From positions 1 to 6,147 of the forward strand of contig JANQEF010000098.1 in the NCBI GenBank assembly GCA_028278465.1: a stretch of DNA of 6,147 bases. Reading direction: 5' to 3'. Positions 1-5,953 of this stretch are shown here, one piece after another. Within the stretch, counting starts at the first letter, position 1. Each line of letters begins with the position of its first letter. Made by a program: the position numbers and the translations under genes. Below the pieces are notes generated by a model. The model was not told where the DNA came from. It ran no database searches and worked only from the letters and a program-made list of their open reading frames with translations. The DNA is from Dehalococcoidia bacterium. Lineage in GTDB: Bacteria; Chloroflexota; Dehalococcoidia; Lucifugimonadales; Lucifugimonadaceae.

Positions 1-881
1 AACCCACCGTGCTCCGCCACCGCGATCATCGGGTGGTCGAACTGATCAGCAAACAGGATCACCTCTTCGTCGACGTCGCCAGACGCGACCCGCGTCTCCA
101 CGTCGCCGCCGATCTTCTCACGCTGCTGTTTCAGGTACGCCTCGGCATGCTCCCGACGCCTTCCCGAGTCCCGCTTCAGCACGTGGACCAGCGCCACATC
201 CGCGCCGATCTGTCCGGCCAGCTTCGTCGCCGGCTCGATAGACCGCTCCGACTGCTCAGAGCCGTCCACCGCTATCACCACCGTGCCGGGGTTAACCGAA
301 ACGGCGTGCGCCAGCCCCTCCATGGGCTTGAAAACGATCACCGGCATCGGGGACGAGTCGATCACCCGGTTCGTTGTGGTGCCGAGGACGCCTCGCTCCC
401 AGAACTGGCCGGAGCGCGCAGACATCGCGATCATCGTCGCGCCCGACTTGATCGCCTCTTCGGTGATCTCGCGGTCGGCGTTTCCGAAGCCGAGAAGCAC
501 TTCCGACTCCACGCCCAGTCCTTCCAGCTTCCTCTCGACGCTCGAAAGGTACTCGCGGGTGGTGCGGTTCGCCTCGTCCAGCACCTCGGCCTCCTCTTTC
601 GAGAGATCTGCCGGCGAGCCAACCTCGGGCATCCAGACCAGCCCGGTGAGACCGCCGGTGCCGCCGCGCGCAAGGTTCATCCCAGCGCTGCCGCCGGTGC
701 CGGTGTCGCTGGCGGAGAGCACGCCCTCGCCCGCCGTCTCGGTCACTTCCAGGTCTTCGGGGTCGATGATCGTCAGCAGGCTGACGCCAAAGCCGCCGGA
801 CTTCGCGACCTCTGCGACGAACGGCACGACCTGCTCTGCCTCTTTGGTCCCGTCCAGTGGAATGAGAATCTTTTCAACCAT
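1..881 (-). CDS. Tandem-domain universal stress protein (UspA family), 3' end cut by window edge
   Basis: I translated this by hand from the minus strand; 293 residues are visible and the frame is open through the left edge. The start is ATG at 881-879, with a GGAGGA Shine-Dalgarno 5 nt upstream. The first UspA domain begins MVEKILIPLDGTKEAEQ and ends near residue 186 with SSPMPVIVFKP. Its nucleotide-binding loop is SARSGQFWERGVLGTTT (about 154-170), which resembles the GxxGx(8-9)G(S/T) motif but has Ala for the first Gly. Residues about 43-100 form a long insert rich in Gly, Ser, Thr and acidic residues. A second domain starts at about 200 (TVVIAVDGSEQSERS) and is cut at AVAEHGG, where its own ATP-binding motif should begin. 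Usp proteins are cytoplasmic nucleotide-binding proteins linked to stress and energy limitation; the exact role here is unknown. The gene is divergent from the lipoprotein operon. The family call is firm. Confidence 0.92.
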   Translation of the reverse strand, partial: MVEKILIPLDGTKEAEQVVPFVAEVAKSGGFGVSLLTIIDPEDLEVTETAGEGVLSASDTGTGGSAGMNLARGGTGGLTGLVWMPEVGSPADLSKEEAEVLDEANRTTREYLSSVERKLEGLGVESEVLLGFGNADREITEEAIKSGATMIAMSARSGQFWERGVLGTTTNRVIDSSPMPVIVFKPMEGLAHAVSVNPGTVVIAVDGSEQSERSIEPATKLAGQIGADVALVHVLKRDSGRRREHAEAYLKQQREKIGGDVETRVASGDVDEEVILFADQFDHPMIAVAEHGG

Positions 882-921
882 TGCTTCCTCCGCAGTTGCC
901 GTGAAACGCCGGAATCGCGTG

Positions 922-927
922 AGTATA
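922..927 (-). promoter_or_regulatory. Possible -10 element for the usp gene
   Basis: The minus strand reads TATACT here, 40 nt upstream of the usp ATG, a good match to a sigma-70-type -10 hexamer. No convincing -35 hexamer stands at 16-18 bp spacing (the sequence there is near CGTTTC), so this is only a candidate. It is the best -10 match I see between 882 and about 1080 on this strand. Confidence 0.3.
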
Positions 928-1084
928 CGCTGTCCAGTGCACCGGAAACGTAAGACTGCGCCCTTTGAATGCGCCTACAAGTTTGCGACACCGCCGCACG
1001 CCCTCAGTCCGAGACTCGTGAGGAAAACGTATCGGTTCGCGGATGTGTCGCGGCCTGCTGGCGACTATCGACTAAGCGCTCCAG

Positions 1085-1104
1085 CGAATAACAGGAATCT
1101 GTGA
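1085..1104. repeat. Direct repeat copy 1, operator-like
   Basis: The sequence CGAATAACAGGAATCTGTGA occurs here and again, identically, 86 bp downstream. Each copy holds a dyad ACAG-GAAT-CTGT (here 1091-1102), the form expected for a dimeric DNA-binding protein. No -10 element follows this copy at the spacing seen after copy 2. It may therefore be an auxiliary site or serve the divergent gene. The regulator is unknown. Confidence 0.7.
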
Positions 1105-1170
1105 TGTTCGCCTCTGAAACGTCCCGAGCGCAGATGAGGCGGTGAGATTCCGCAACTGCAGTGAGGCGGT

Positions 1171-1190
1171 CGAATAACAGGAATCTGTGA
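1171..1190. repeat. Direct repeat copy 2, overlaps the likely -35 region
   Basis: This is the second exact copy of the 20-bp repeat, with its ACAG-N4-CTGT dyad at 1177-1188. It ends 17 bp before the TGCTATAAC element, so a bound protein would cover or abut the -35 position. That placement fits either a repressor or an activator that replaces a poor -35. An inverted partial match, AGATTCC (1145-1151), lies between the two copies. Confidence 0.7.
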
Positions 1191-1207
1191 GGAATTTGAA
1201 GTCGCCC

Positions 1208-1216
1208 TGCTATAAC
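1208..1216 (+). promoter_or_regulatory. Extended -10 promoter element for the lipoprotein operon
   Basis: TGCTATAAC matches the extended -10 consensus TGnTATAAT at all but the last base. The sequence at the -35 position (about 1188-1193, TGAGGA) is poor, as is common for extended -10 promoters or promoters that need an activator. Transcription would start near 1223 and leave a leader of about 75 nt before the ATG at 1298. The leader includes a small hairpin, GGGC-GATA-GCCC, at 1231-1242. Confidence 0.5.
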
Positions 1217-1297
1217 TTGGCCTCGGATGAGGGCGATAGCCCGCTGAACAGGTCACGACCCGCCGGAATCCGCAAAGACAGGGCACGGGAGTTACTG

Positions 1298-3382
1298 ATG
1301 AGGTCTGTTGCGCGCCCGCTTATGTACGCACTGGTGCTGGCCACTGCCGGAGTCATCGCATGCACATCGAGCGAGCCGATCCCAACCGTTGACTCGCCAG
1401 GCTCGCAATCTGACGAGACCGTCGCACCCACATCTCGCCCTGCGGAGACATCAACATCTGCGCCCGCAATAACACCAAGCGCAACTTCCGCCGCGCAACC
1501 TAGTCCGACTGCAACTGCTCAGCAGGCGCCCGAGCCGACCAGCACCTCGCCCTTACCTGTATCTGACCGGCGCGTTGTAAGAGCCGTGCCGTTCGTAGTC
1601 GGCGCTAACGGAGTCGACTACATATCGGACCTGCCGAGCACCACTGTCCAGCTCGGCGGTGTCGAGGAAGCGCTGTTCGTGTACCGGGACGGAGACTCGA
1701 TGTTTCCGCAGCTCGCGGAAGGGTGGTCACTGGAAGAAGGGGAAACCGAGGACGACTTCATGAAGGTCGTTGTCACTATGAAGCAGGGGATTCGCTTCAA
1801 CTCTCCCAGGGGCTTTGAGACCACCGACTTCGGTGAGTTCAACGCGCACGAGGTGGTCGAGTGGATGAACCGGTGCACTCCCGAATCACTGTGCGACAAC
1901 CCTTCGCCATTCAACATATTCGCGAGCCCTGCAGTCGCAACTGATGACTACACGCTGGAAGTCCCGATCGCGTTTCCGTGGTCGGGATGCGCGCCGCTTT
2001 CTCAGTTTGGATGCCACATCGGACGAGATGAAGGAGTTCATAAAGTCACGACCGTAGATACTCATGGCGAGGACTGGGCTCGTGCGCACCATGTCGGCAC
2101 CGGTCCGTTTGTGCAGGGGCACTGTGTATTCCGAGACACGTGCACGGTGCATGCGCTTGCAGAACACTGGCGCAAAGTGCCGGACATCTCGGAATACACA
2201 GCCATCGCGGTGCAAGACGAGGACATGCTTAAGGCGATGTTGAGGAGCGGACAGGTCGACTTCGGCGTGTTCGACTACATGGACCTGCCTGACCTTCTAG
2301 ATCACGGAACACTCCATTTCCTGGAGACGATGCCAGGAGGCACGATCCCGCAGTCAATAATCTGGGCCGGAAACCTCTGGGAGCACAGCCACGCTCTGTT
2401 TCCTGACACCGACCTGGAGCCCTGGAAATCACCGGTCTACTCGCGGGACTTCGCGTGGATAGGGAACCCGTGGGGCACTCTGAACATCCCCTGTTCTGAA
2501 CTCGATCAGACCGGACGGGAGAAGTGCGGCGAGGCTCCGTATGAGGACCTCGACAACCCGCCTGGGATGGACGACATGGAGCAGGCCCGGCTGGTGCGGC
2601 TGGCTCTGTCGATCGCGATCGACAGAAAAGGCATGAACCAGAGGTTCCTTGATGGTATTTCACTGCCTGTCTATTCCGAATACATGGGCCCGACATTCCC
2701 CGGATGGGACCCTGGCAGGGACACGGGATCGTGGGACTGGCTCGGCAACCGTATCGAGCCGTCGGGCTCAAAACAGCCGGTGAACTGGGAGCTCAACGAC
2801 AATGACCTGGAAGAGGCCGGGCGTCTCCTGGACCTGGCAGGATTCCCTCTCGTCGATGGCGTTAGAGAGGGTTTTGGCACGATGTCGTTGCAGTCTCACG
2901 CAGCAGAGGCTGGCCGGGTGGGGATCGAATACGCAGACGCGATCGTTGAGCGGTGGTCGGAGCTCGGCATCGAAGTCGTCAACGTCGTCGAGGACTACGG
3001 GGCGTTCATAAGGCCGCGGCTTATCGACAGAACCCAGTTCCTGCCGGTGCTCAAGAACGGAAACGTGCCTTCCAATCGCTTTCCGCTGGACTTTCCGATT
3101 CCGCACCAGGACTTCTCAGGCAACCGTCCAGGACTCGGGTTCGGCTTTGAGTCCCAGGCGGCCGCCAACTGGTGGCTCTCAATGCAGGGAGCCACCAGGG
3201 ACGAGGTGAAGCGGATACACCTGGACTGGGTTGACTATGCCATCTACTGGCAACAGTATTCAGGTGTGTTTCAGGTTTCAAAAGGGGTCGTCGCCACCAC
3301 ACGGATCGAGAGCTGGGACGGCACCCCGATGAACTGGCAGAACATATCTCGTAATCCAGAATTCATCGTGCTGAGAGACTGA
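1298..3382 (+). CDS. Extracytoplasmic solute-binding lipoprotein, SBP_bac_5 (OppA/DppA/NikA) family
   Basis: The product has 694 residues. I chose ATG 1298 because it has CGGGAG 6 nt upstream and gives a classical lipoprotein signal peptide ending in VIAC (lipidated Cys22). The in-frame GTG at 1187 would add 37 charged residues ahead of the signal and lies upstream of the promoter candidate. Residues about 23-90 are a Ser/Thr/Pro/Ala tether. The binding domain follows, with family landmarks: LAEGW near 139, NAHEVVEWMNR near 182-192, GTGPFV near 267-272, MLKAMLRSGQVDFG near 310-323, and LALSIAIDRKGMNQRFLDG near 435-453. LLDLAGFP near 510-517 and IVERWSELGIEV near 549-560 complete the match. 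Such proteins capture peptides, nickel or other solutes for ABC importers; the ligand here cannot be read. The mature chain has eight further cysteines in four close pairs. It is followed after 4 nt by a second lipoprotein gene. No transporter membrane or ATPase gene is in the window. Confidence 0.9.
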   Translation: MRSVARPLMYALVLATAGVIACTSSEPIPTVDSPGSQSDETVAPTSRPAETSTSAPAITPSATSAAQPSPTATAQQAPEPTSTSPLPVSDRRVVRAVPFVVGANGVDYISDLPSTTVQLGGVEEALFVYRDGDSMFPQLAEGWSLEEGETEDDFMKVVVTMKQGIRFNSPRGFETTDFGEFNAHEVVEWMNRCTPESLCDNPSPFNIFASPAVATDDYTLEVPIAFPWSGCAPLSQFGCHIGRDEGVHKVTTVDTHGEDWARAHHVGTGPFVQGHCVFRDTCTVHALAEHWRKVPDISEYTAIAVQDEDMLKAMLRSGQVDFGVFDYMDLPDLLDHGTLHFLETMPGGTIPQSIIWAGNLWEHSHALFPDTDLEPWKSPVYSRDFAWIGNPWGTLNIPCSELDQTGREKCGEAPYEDLDNPPGMDDMEQARLVRLALSIAIDRKGMNQRFLDGISLPVYSEYMGPTFPGWDPGRDTGSWDWLGNRIEPSGSKQPVNWELNDNDLEEAGRLLDLAGFPLVDGVREGFGTMSLQSHAAEAGRVGIEYADAIVERWSELGIEVVNVVEDYGAFIRPRLIDRTQFLPVLKNGNVPSNRFPLDFPIPHQDFSGNRPGLGFGFESQAAANWWLSMQGATRDEVKRIHLDWVDYAIYWQQYSGVFQVSKGVVATTRIESWDGTPMNWQNISRNPEFIVLRD

Positions 3383-3386
3383 ACAT

Positions 3387-4103
3387 ATGGGGTCCGGGAG
3401 ATTCGCATTCGCTGTCACGGCGTCGCTGACGACGCTGTTCGTCGCCTGTGGCTCGGGCGATGTCGAATCTGACGCAAAAGCGCCCGCACCGACCCCTACG
3501 CCTACCGCGACCCCGACTACGCAGGAGGAACTTCGCCCTGCTCCGCGGGGTGACGCTCCGGTGCCTGCGATAGACCTGCTTCCGATTCGTGAGCCGCCCC
3601 ATCAGATTAGGCATGCCACGATCCCGGACGACCCGGACCTGATAAATGAGCTGTGGTTCGAGTACCTGTCGAATGCGGAGATCGTGGCTACCAGTCCCGA
3701 AGTTCGCTCACTAATCGTCCTGTGTGCTGATGGCACAGGCGTCGTGAACGGAGCGGGCTCGGGCGATCCGGACGCCGAATTCGGACGAGGATCGGAGTTC
3801 GAGTGGAGGATTCTCAGGAGCCCGTTCGATCCGTCCAACACAGTCCTGTTCATGGCCTCTAAGGCCGGCACGTTTTCGGAGGACCCGTCTTCTTACAACG
3901 CCGGATCAAGTGGCCTTGTGATGGACCGGTTCTTTATGGACAGCCCCAGGCTGATCGACACCAGGTTCAGGTGGTCCGAGGAACGGGGACAGCTCGAACA
4001 CACTCTCGTGACGCCTGAGTTCAGTCCTGAGTGGGAACAGTGGGACAGATTTGATCCTGAGGCGGACGTCGTAGAGACGAACCGGTGCGAGGCCGCTGAG
4101 TGA
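3387..4103 (+). CDS. Small lipoprotein of unknown function, co-transcribed with the solute-binding protein
   Basis: This 238-residue protein is not one I recognise. It starts at ATG 3387, 4 nt after the upstream stop, with only a weak GAGAGA ribosome site inside the end of the upstream gene, so translation is probably coupled. The N-terminus is a lipoprotein signal ending FVAC, placing the lipid on Cys21. A low-complexity tether follows (APTPTPTATPTT, about 34-45). The rest, about 65-238, looks like a single globular, acidic, Trp- and Phe-rich domain with no repeats or membrane segments. It includes RSLIVLCADGTGVV (107-120), FEWRIL (138-143) and MDRFFMDSPRLIDTRFRW (179-196). Cys113 and Cys234 are the only cysteines besides the lipidated one and could form a disulfide. 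I infer a surface-anchored protein that works with, or near, the solute-binding lipoprotein. Confidence 0.8.
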   Translation: MGSGRFAFAVTASLTTLFVACGSGDVESDAKAPAPTPTPTATPTTQEELRPAPRGDAPVPAIDLLPIREPPHQIRHATIPDDPDLINELWFEYLSNAEIVATSPEVRSLIVLCADGTGVVNGAGSGDPDAEFGRGSEFEWRILRSPFDPSNTVLFMASKAGTFSEDPSSYNAGSSGLVMDRFFMDSPRLIDTRFRWSEERGQLEHTLVTPEFSPEWEQWDRFDPEADVVETNRCEAAE

Positions 4104-4218
4104 ACGGTTTCTTCGCACCTGTGCAGCAGGTAGCGGATAGTCATCCGTCATCAGTCGGCGAATCAAGCGAGACTATTCGTTAGCGCTCACCCCAGACTGG
4201 CGCCGTTGTCCCAAACAG
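4104..4218. terminator. Convergent intergenic region with small hairpins, possible bidirectional termination
   Basis: The lipoprotein operon and the hydrogenase operon converge here. Two short inverted repeats are visible: ACCTG-TGCAG-CAGGT at 4117-4131 and CGGAT-AGTC-ATCCG at 4134-4147. A weaker CGAAT...ATTCG pair lies further right. None is followed by a T-run on either strand, so none is a canonical intrinsic terminator. Termination may be Rho-dependent or the transcripts may overlap. No gene is evident. Confidence 0.3.
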
Positions 4219-4977
4219 CTAAAGCGTCTGGTTGGCGATGCGGATGTGGTGCGCCGTCTCAGATGAAAGGCGGGCGACCTGCGACGGGCTGAGGCGGTCG
4301 CAGACCCAGTCCCAGTGCAGCGAAACCGCCTCGCCAGCCTTCAGATCCTTCAGGTAGCTCTGTCCCTCCGCCGTGCGCCTCGCCTCTCGGGTGACCGGCT
4401 CACCAAGTGCCAGGTTCCCCTCCGACAGCACAACCGGCTCGTACCGTACGTGCACCATGTCGCCGGCGATCGACTCGACGACGCCCCAGGCGATGCGGCA
4501 CCTGTCCATCGTGTCGATGTTCGTCTCCAGCAGGCCGGTGCGCGTCCCAACGTCGAAGACGTGGAACGAGTGGTGCGGCCGCGCTCCGGCGGGCACCTTG
4601 CCGGCGATGTACTTGTGGAGCCGCTTCGGTATCCGGCGGGCGATCTTCTCGGTCAGGTATTCGTGGAAGTCGACCGGCTCGACCCGCCGCAGGACGTCGT
4701 TGCCGACCCAGTACGCCTCGACCACCCGGCTGTCGAACGGGTCGCCGATGCCGGACGCCTCGGCGATGAACACCAGGTTCGGCCACGCCGCCTGGAACTG
4801 GCGGATCAGGTGGTTCATGCCGTCGTCAGCAGCGTCTTCCACGGCGTAGTCGAGCAGCTCTTTGTCCTGCGGGCCGCCGCAGTAGCCGAGAGAGTTGGGC
4901 ATGAAGGCGTAGCGCGCGAAGGTGAGGCGACCGTCGCGGGCGCCGTTCTGCGCTGGCTGGATCTCAGATTGCGTCAT
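4219..4977 (-). CDS. Hydrogenase-linked conserved protein, DUF6390-like
   Basis: The 252-residue product is the last gene of the hydrogenase operon, starting 6 nt after the hypC stop. The ATG at 4977 has only a weak ribosome site, so coupling to hypC is likely. From memory the sequence matches the family labelled DUF6390, found beside hydrogenase genes; I could not run a search. Landmarks in order are FARYAFMPNSLGYCG (20-34), VVEAYWVGN (85-93), PHHSFHVFDVG (134-144), MDRCRIAWG (157-165) and LHWDWVCDRLSPSQ (220-233). It has no signal peptide or membrane segment, so it should be cytoplasmic. Conserved-looking His135, His136, His139, Cys33, Cys160 and Cys226 could bind metal, but that is inference. 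Its place after large subunit, protease, HypA-like and HypC genes argues for a role in making or handling the hydrogenase. No biochemical function is known to me. Confidence 0.82.
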   Translation of the reverse strand: MTQSEIQPAQNGARDGRLTFARYAFMPNSLGYCGGPQDKELLDYAVEDAADDGMNHLIRQFQAAWPNLVFIAEASGIGDPFDSRVVEAYWVGNDVLRRVEPVDFHEYLTEKIARRIPKRLHKYIAGKVPAGARPHHSFHVFDVGTRTGLLETNIDTMDRCRIAWGVVESIAGDMVHVRYEPVVLSEGNLALGEPVTREARRTAEGQSYLKDLKAGEAVSLHWDWVCDRLSPSQVARLSSETAHHIRIANQTL

Positions 4978-4983
4978 ATCCGG

Positions 4984-5226
4984 TCACACCGCCTCGCCGC
5001 CTGTTTCGACATCGATCTGCGCAATCTCGTCCCAGGCGGAATCGATCTCGCTCGCCTCCTCTGCCGTCAGCCGCTCCAGCGCCATCCCGAGCGACACCAG
5101 AACGTGGTCGCCGGCTTCAACGCCCGGTAGCGCGATGAACGACACCTGCCGCGGCGTATCACCGATCAGCACCTGTCCCTGCTCGCCGTCGACAGACAGA
5201 ACTCTTCCCGTCACCGCGAGGCACAT
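4984..5226 (-). CDS. hypC: Hydrogenase assembly chaperone HypC/HupF
   Basis: This 80-residue protein has the usual HypC length and begins MCLAVTGRV, keeping the essential Cys2 after the initiator Met. In the known pathway, HypC with HypD carries the Fe(CN)2CO group and passes it to the large-subunit precursor through Cys2. The middle has the family pattern: VSFIALPGVEAGDHVLVSLGMALERL at about 28-53 aligns with the usual VxLxLLP-V-GDYVLVHxGFAI region. The normal MCLxxPG proline is Thr here, and the usual His of VLVHxG is Ser. The ATG shares one base with the stop of the upstream hypA-like gene (TGATG), and GAGGAG stands 8 nt before it. The remaining Hyp proteins (HypB, D, E, F) are not in the window and may lie elsewhere. 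Confidence 0.93.
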   Translation of the reverse strand: MCLAVTGRVLSVDGEQGQVLIGDTPRQVSFIALPGVEAGDHVLVSLGMALERLTAEEASEIDSAWDEIAQIDVETGGEAV

Positions 5227-5471
5227 CAGGCCGTCTCCTCGACGTTGATCGAAACCAGCTCCGGCCCGCCGGACAGAGTCTGGCTAATCTCGATATCAGC
5301 GCCCTCCACGACTGTGCCGACGGCCGCAGCGCCGATGTGCAGCTTCAGCGCGTCCGGCAGGTAGCCGCCTTCGGGGCCAAGGCGGATCTCCAGCAGCGTA
5401 ACTCGCCGGGCATCGCCCGCGTTCTTTACCGCAGCTTCCACCAGCTCGCGGGCTACTGGCGACTCATGCAT
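5226..5471 (-). CDS. hypA: HypA-like nickel chaperone lacking the zinc domain
   Basis: I place the start at ATG 5471, which gives MHESPVARELVEAAVKN and has a strong GGAGGGAG site 5 nt upstream. A longer frame reaches 5522 but adds 17 residues before the conserved Met-His-Glu. HypA inserts nickel with HypB, using His2 of this N-terminus. The alpha/beta core is recognisable: RVTLLEIRLGPEGGYLPDALKLH (about 23-45) and GTVVEGADIEIS (about 52-63). Normal HypA is about 113-118 residues, with a zinc domain of two CxxC motifs after this point. Here the 81-residue chain contains no cysteine. It goes directly from EISQTLSGGPE to LVSINVEETA, which resembles the last beta-strand of HypA. The gap is thus an internal loss, not a truncated end. 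The gene overlaps the protease gene by 19 nt and hypC by 1 nt. It may be an active variant or a partner-dependent scaffold. Confidence 0.82.
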   Translation of the reverse strand: MHESPVARELVEAAVKNAGDARRVTLLEIRLGPEGGYLPDALKLHIGAAAVGTVVEGADIEISQTLSGGPELVSINVEETA

Positions 5472-5950
5472 GCGATCTCCCTCCGCGCCATGTCGACCAG
5501 CCCTTGCAAACCCTGCCTGCACGCCTTTGACATCTCATCGCCGAGACCGGTCGCCGCGGGCTCGATCCCTATGACGACCAGCTGTTCAGGCAGGCTGCCA
5601 AGCGCACGTGAGAGTTCGATGGCGTCGGCAAGCGCGTCGCCGTGGCTCGACATGCGAGACCGCGGCGTGACGCCTGTCTTGCGAACGTCAATCCTGTGCA
5701 ACGTTCCTGGCAGTGAACCGGACCTGACGGCGTCGATAACGATGACGCGCCTGTGTCCCGACCACGCCGAGATGATCCGCGCCGGATCGTCGCTGAAGCA
5801 CAGGAACTCCGCGTCCGGCTGTCCCGGCTCCCGCTGCAACTCCTGCACCGCCAGCAGACCGGCCTCGTCATCGCCGCGGAAGTGCGCGCCGATGCCGATC
5901 ACCAGCGGCGTGTCCACCTGTTTTTTCGTTGCTGATAACGGTCGGCTCAT
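5453..5950 (-). CDS. [NiFe]-hydrogenase maturation endopeptidase (HyaD/HybD/HycI family, M52)
   Basis: The 165-residue protein is a typical size for the M52 family. These cytoplasmic proteases cut a short C-terminal peptide from the large subunit once nickel is in place. Motifs appear in the family order: LVIGIGAHFRGDDEAG (16-31), VIVIDAVRSGSLPGTL (69-84), and SSHGDALADAIELSRALG (101-118) followed by LPEQLVVIGIEP (120-131). Asp27 or Asp28, Asp73 and His103 correspond to the nickel-sensing ligands known from HybD (Glu16, Asp62, His93). The usual Asn of GIGN is Ala here. The ATG at 5950 lies 3 nt after the large-subunit stop, with GGAG (5958-5961) inside that gene's last codons. Protease genes are often placed directly after their substrate gene, so the neighbour is the likely target. 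Confidence 0.94.
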   Translation of the reverse strand: MSRPLSATKKQVDTPLVIGIGAHFRGDDEAGLLAVQELQREPGQPDAEFLCFSDDPARIISAWSGHRRVIVIDAVRSGSLPGTLHRIDVRKTGVTPRSRMSSHGDALADAIELSRALGSLPEQLVVIGIEPAATGLGDEMSKACRQGLQGLVDMARREIACMSRQ

Positions 5951-5953
5951 CGG

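Larger units (their letters stand above)
882..1297. other. Divergent intergenic region between usp and the lipoprotein operon
   Basis: These 416 bases separate two divergently transcribed genes and I see no gene in them. Reading frames that cross the region on either strand lack a family match, and the plus-strand frame entering from the left is antisense to usp. The region holds the candidate usp -10, two copies of a 20-bp direct repeat, a shorter repeat TGAGGCGGT (1135-1143 and 1162-1170), an extended -10 for the plus-strand operon, and a short leader with a small GC hairpin. There is no sign of a tRNA or a CRISPR array. Confidence 0.7.

Noticed and set aside
9..953. Long plus-strand open frame (314 codons)
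   Set aside because: It is antisense to the usp gene, is rich in Arg, His and Leu in the way of high-GC shadow frames, and shows no family motif. The same applies to the overlapping plus-strand frame 283-1104.
1196..1201. TTGAAG as a -35 hexamer for TATAAC at 1211
   Set aside because: The spacer would be only 9 bp, far too short; the TG just before TATAAC makes an extended -10 promoter more plausible.
1187..1297. Upstream in-frame GTG start that would lengthen the solute-binding protein by 37 residues
   Set aside because: The extension is charged, would bury the lipoprotein signal peptide inside the chain, and starts upstream of the likely extended -10 element. ATG 1298 has a good ribosome site and gives a textbook lipobox.
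2229..2771. Minus-strand open frame (180 codons) inside the solute-binding protein gene
   Set aside because: It is antisense to a well-supported coding region, is rich in Arg, Pro and Ser, and lacks any domain.
4117..4147. Intrinsic terminator at the convergent junction
   Set aside because: The hairpins have only 5-bp stems and no T-run follows on either strand, so I list them as weak candidates, not as a confirmed terminator.
4315..5130. Long plus-strand open frame (271 codons) over the DUF6390-like and hypC genes
   Set aside because: It is a shadow of two clear minus-strand genes and crosses their junction; its composition is typical of an antisense frame in GC-rich DNA.
5472..5522. Longer start for the hypA-like gene, adding 17 residues
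   Set aside because: The conserved HypA N-terminus MHE begins at 5471, directly after a strong GGAGGGAG site; an N-terminal extension would displace the nickel-binding His2.
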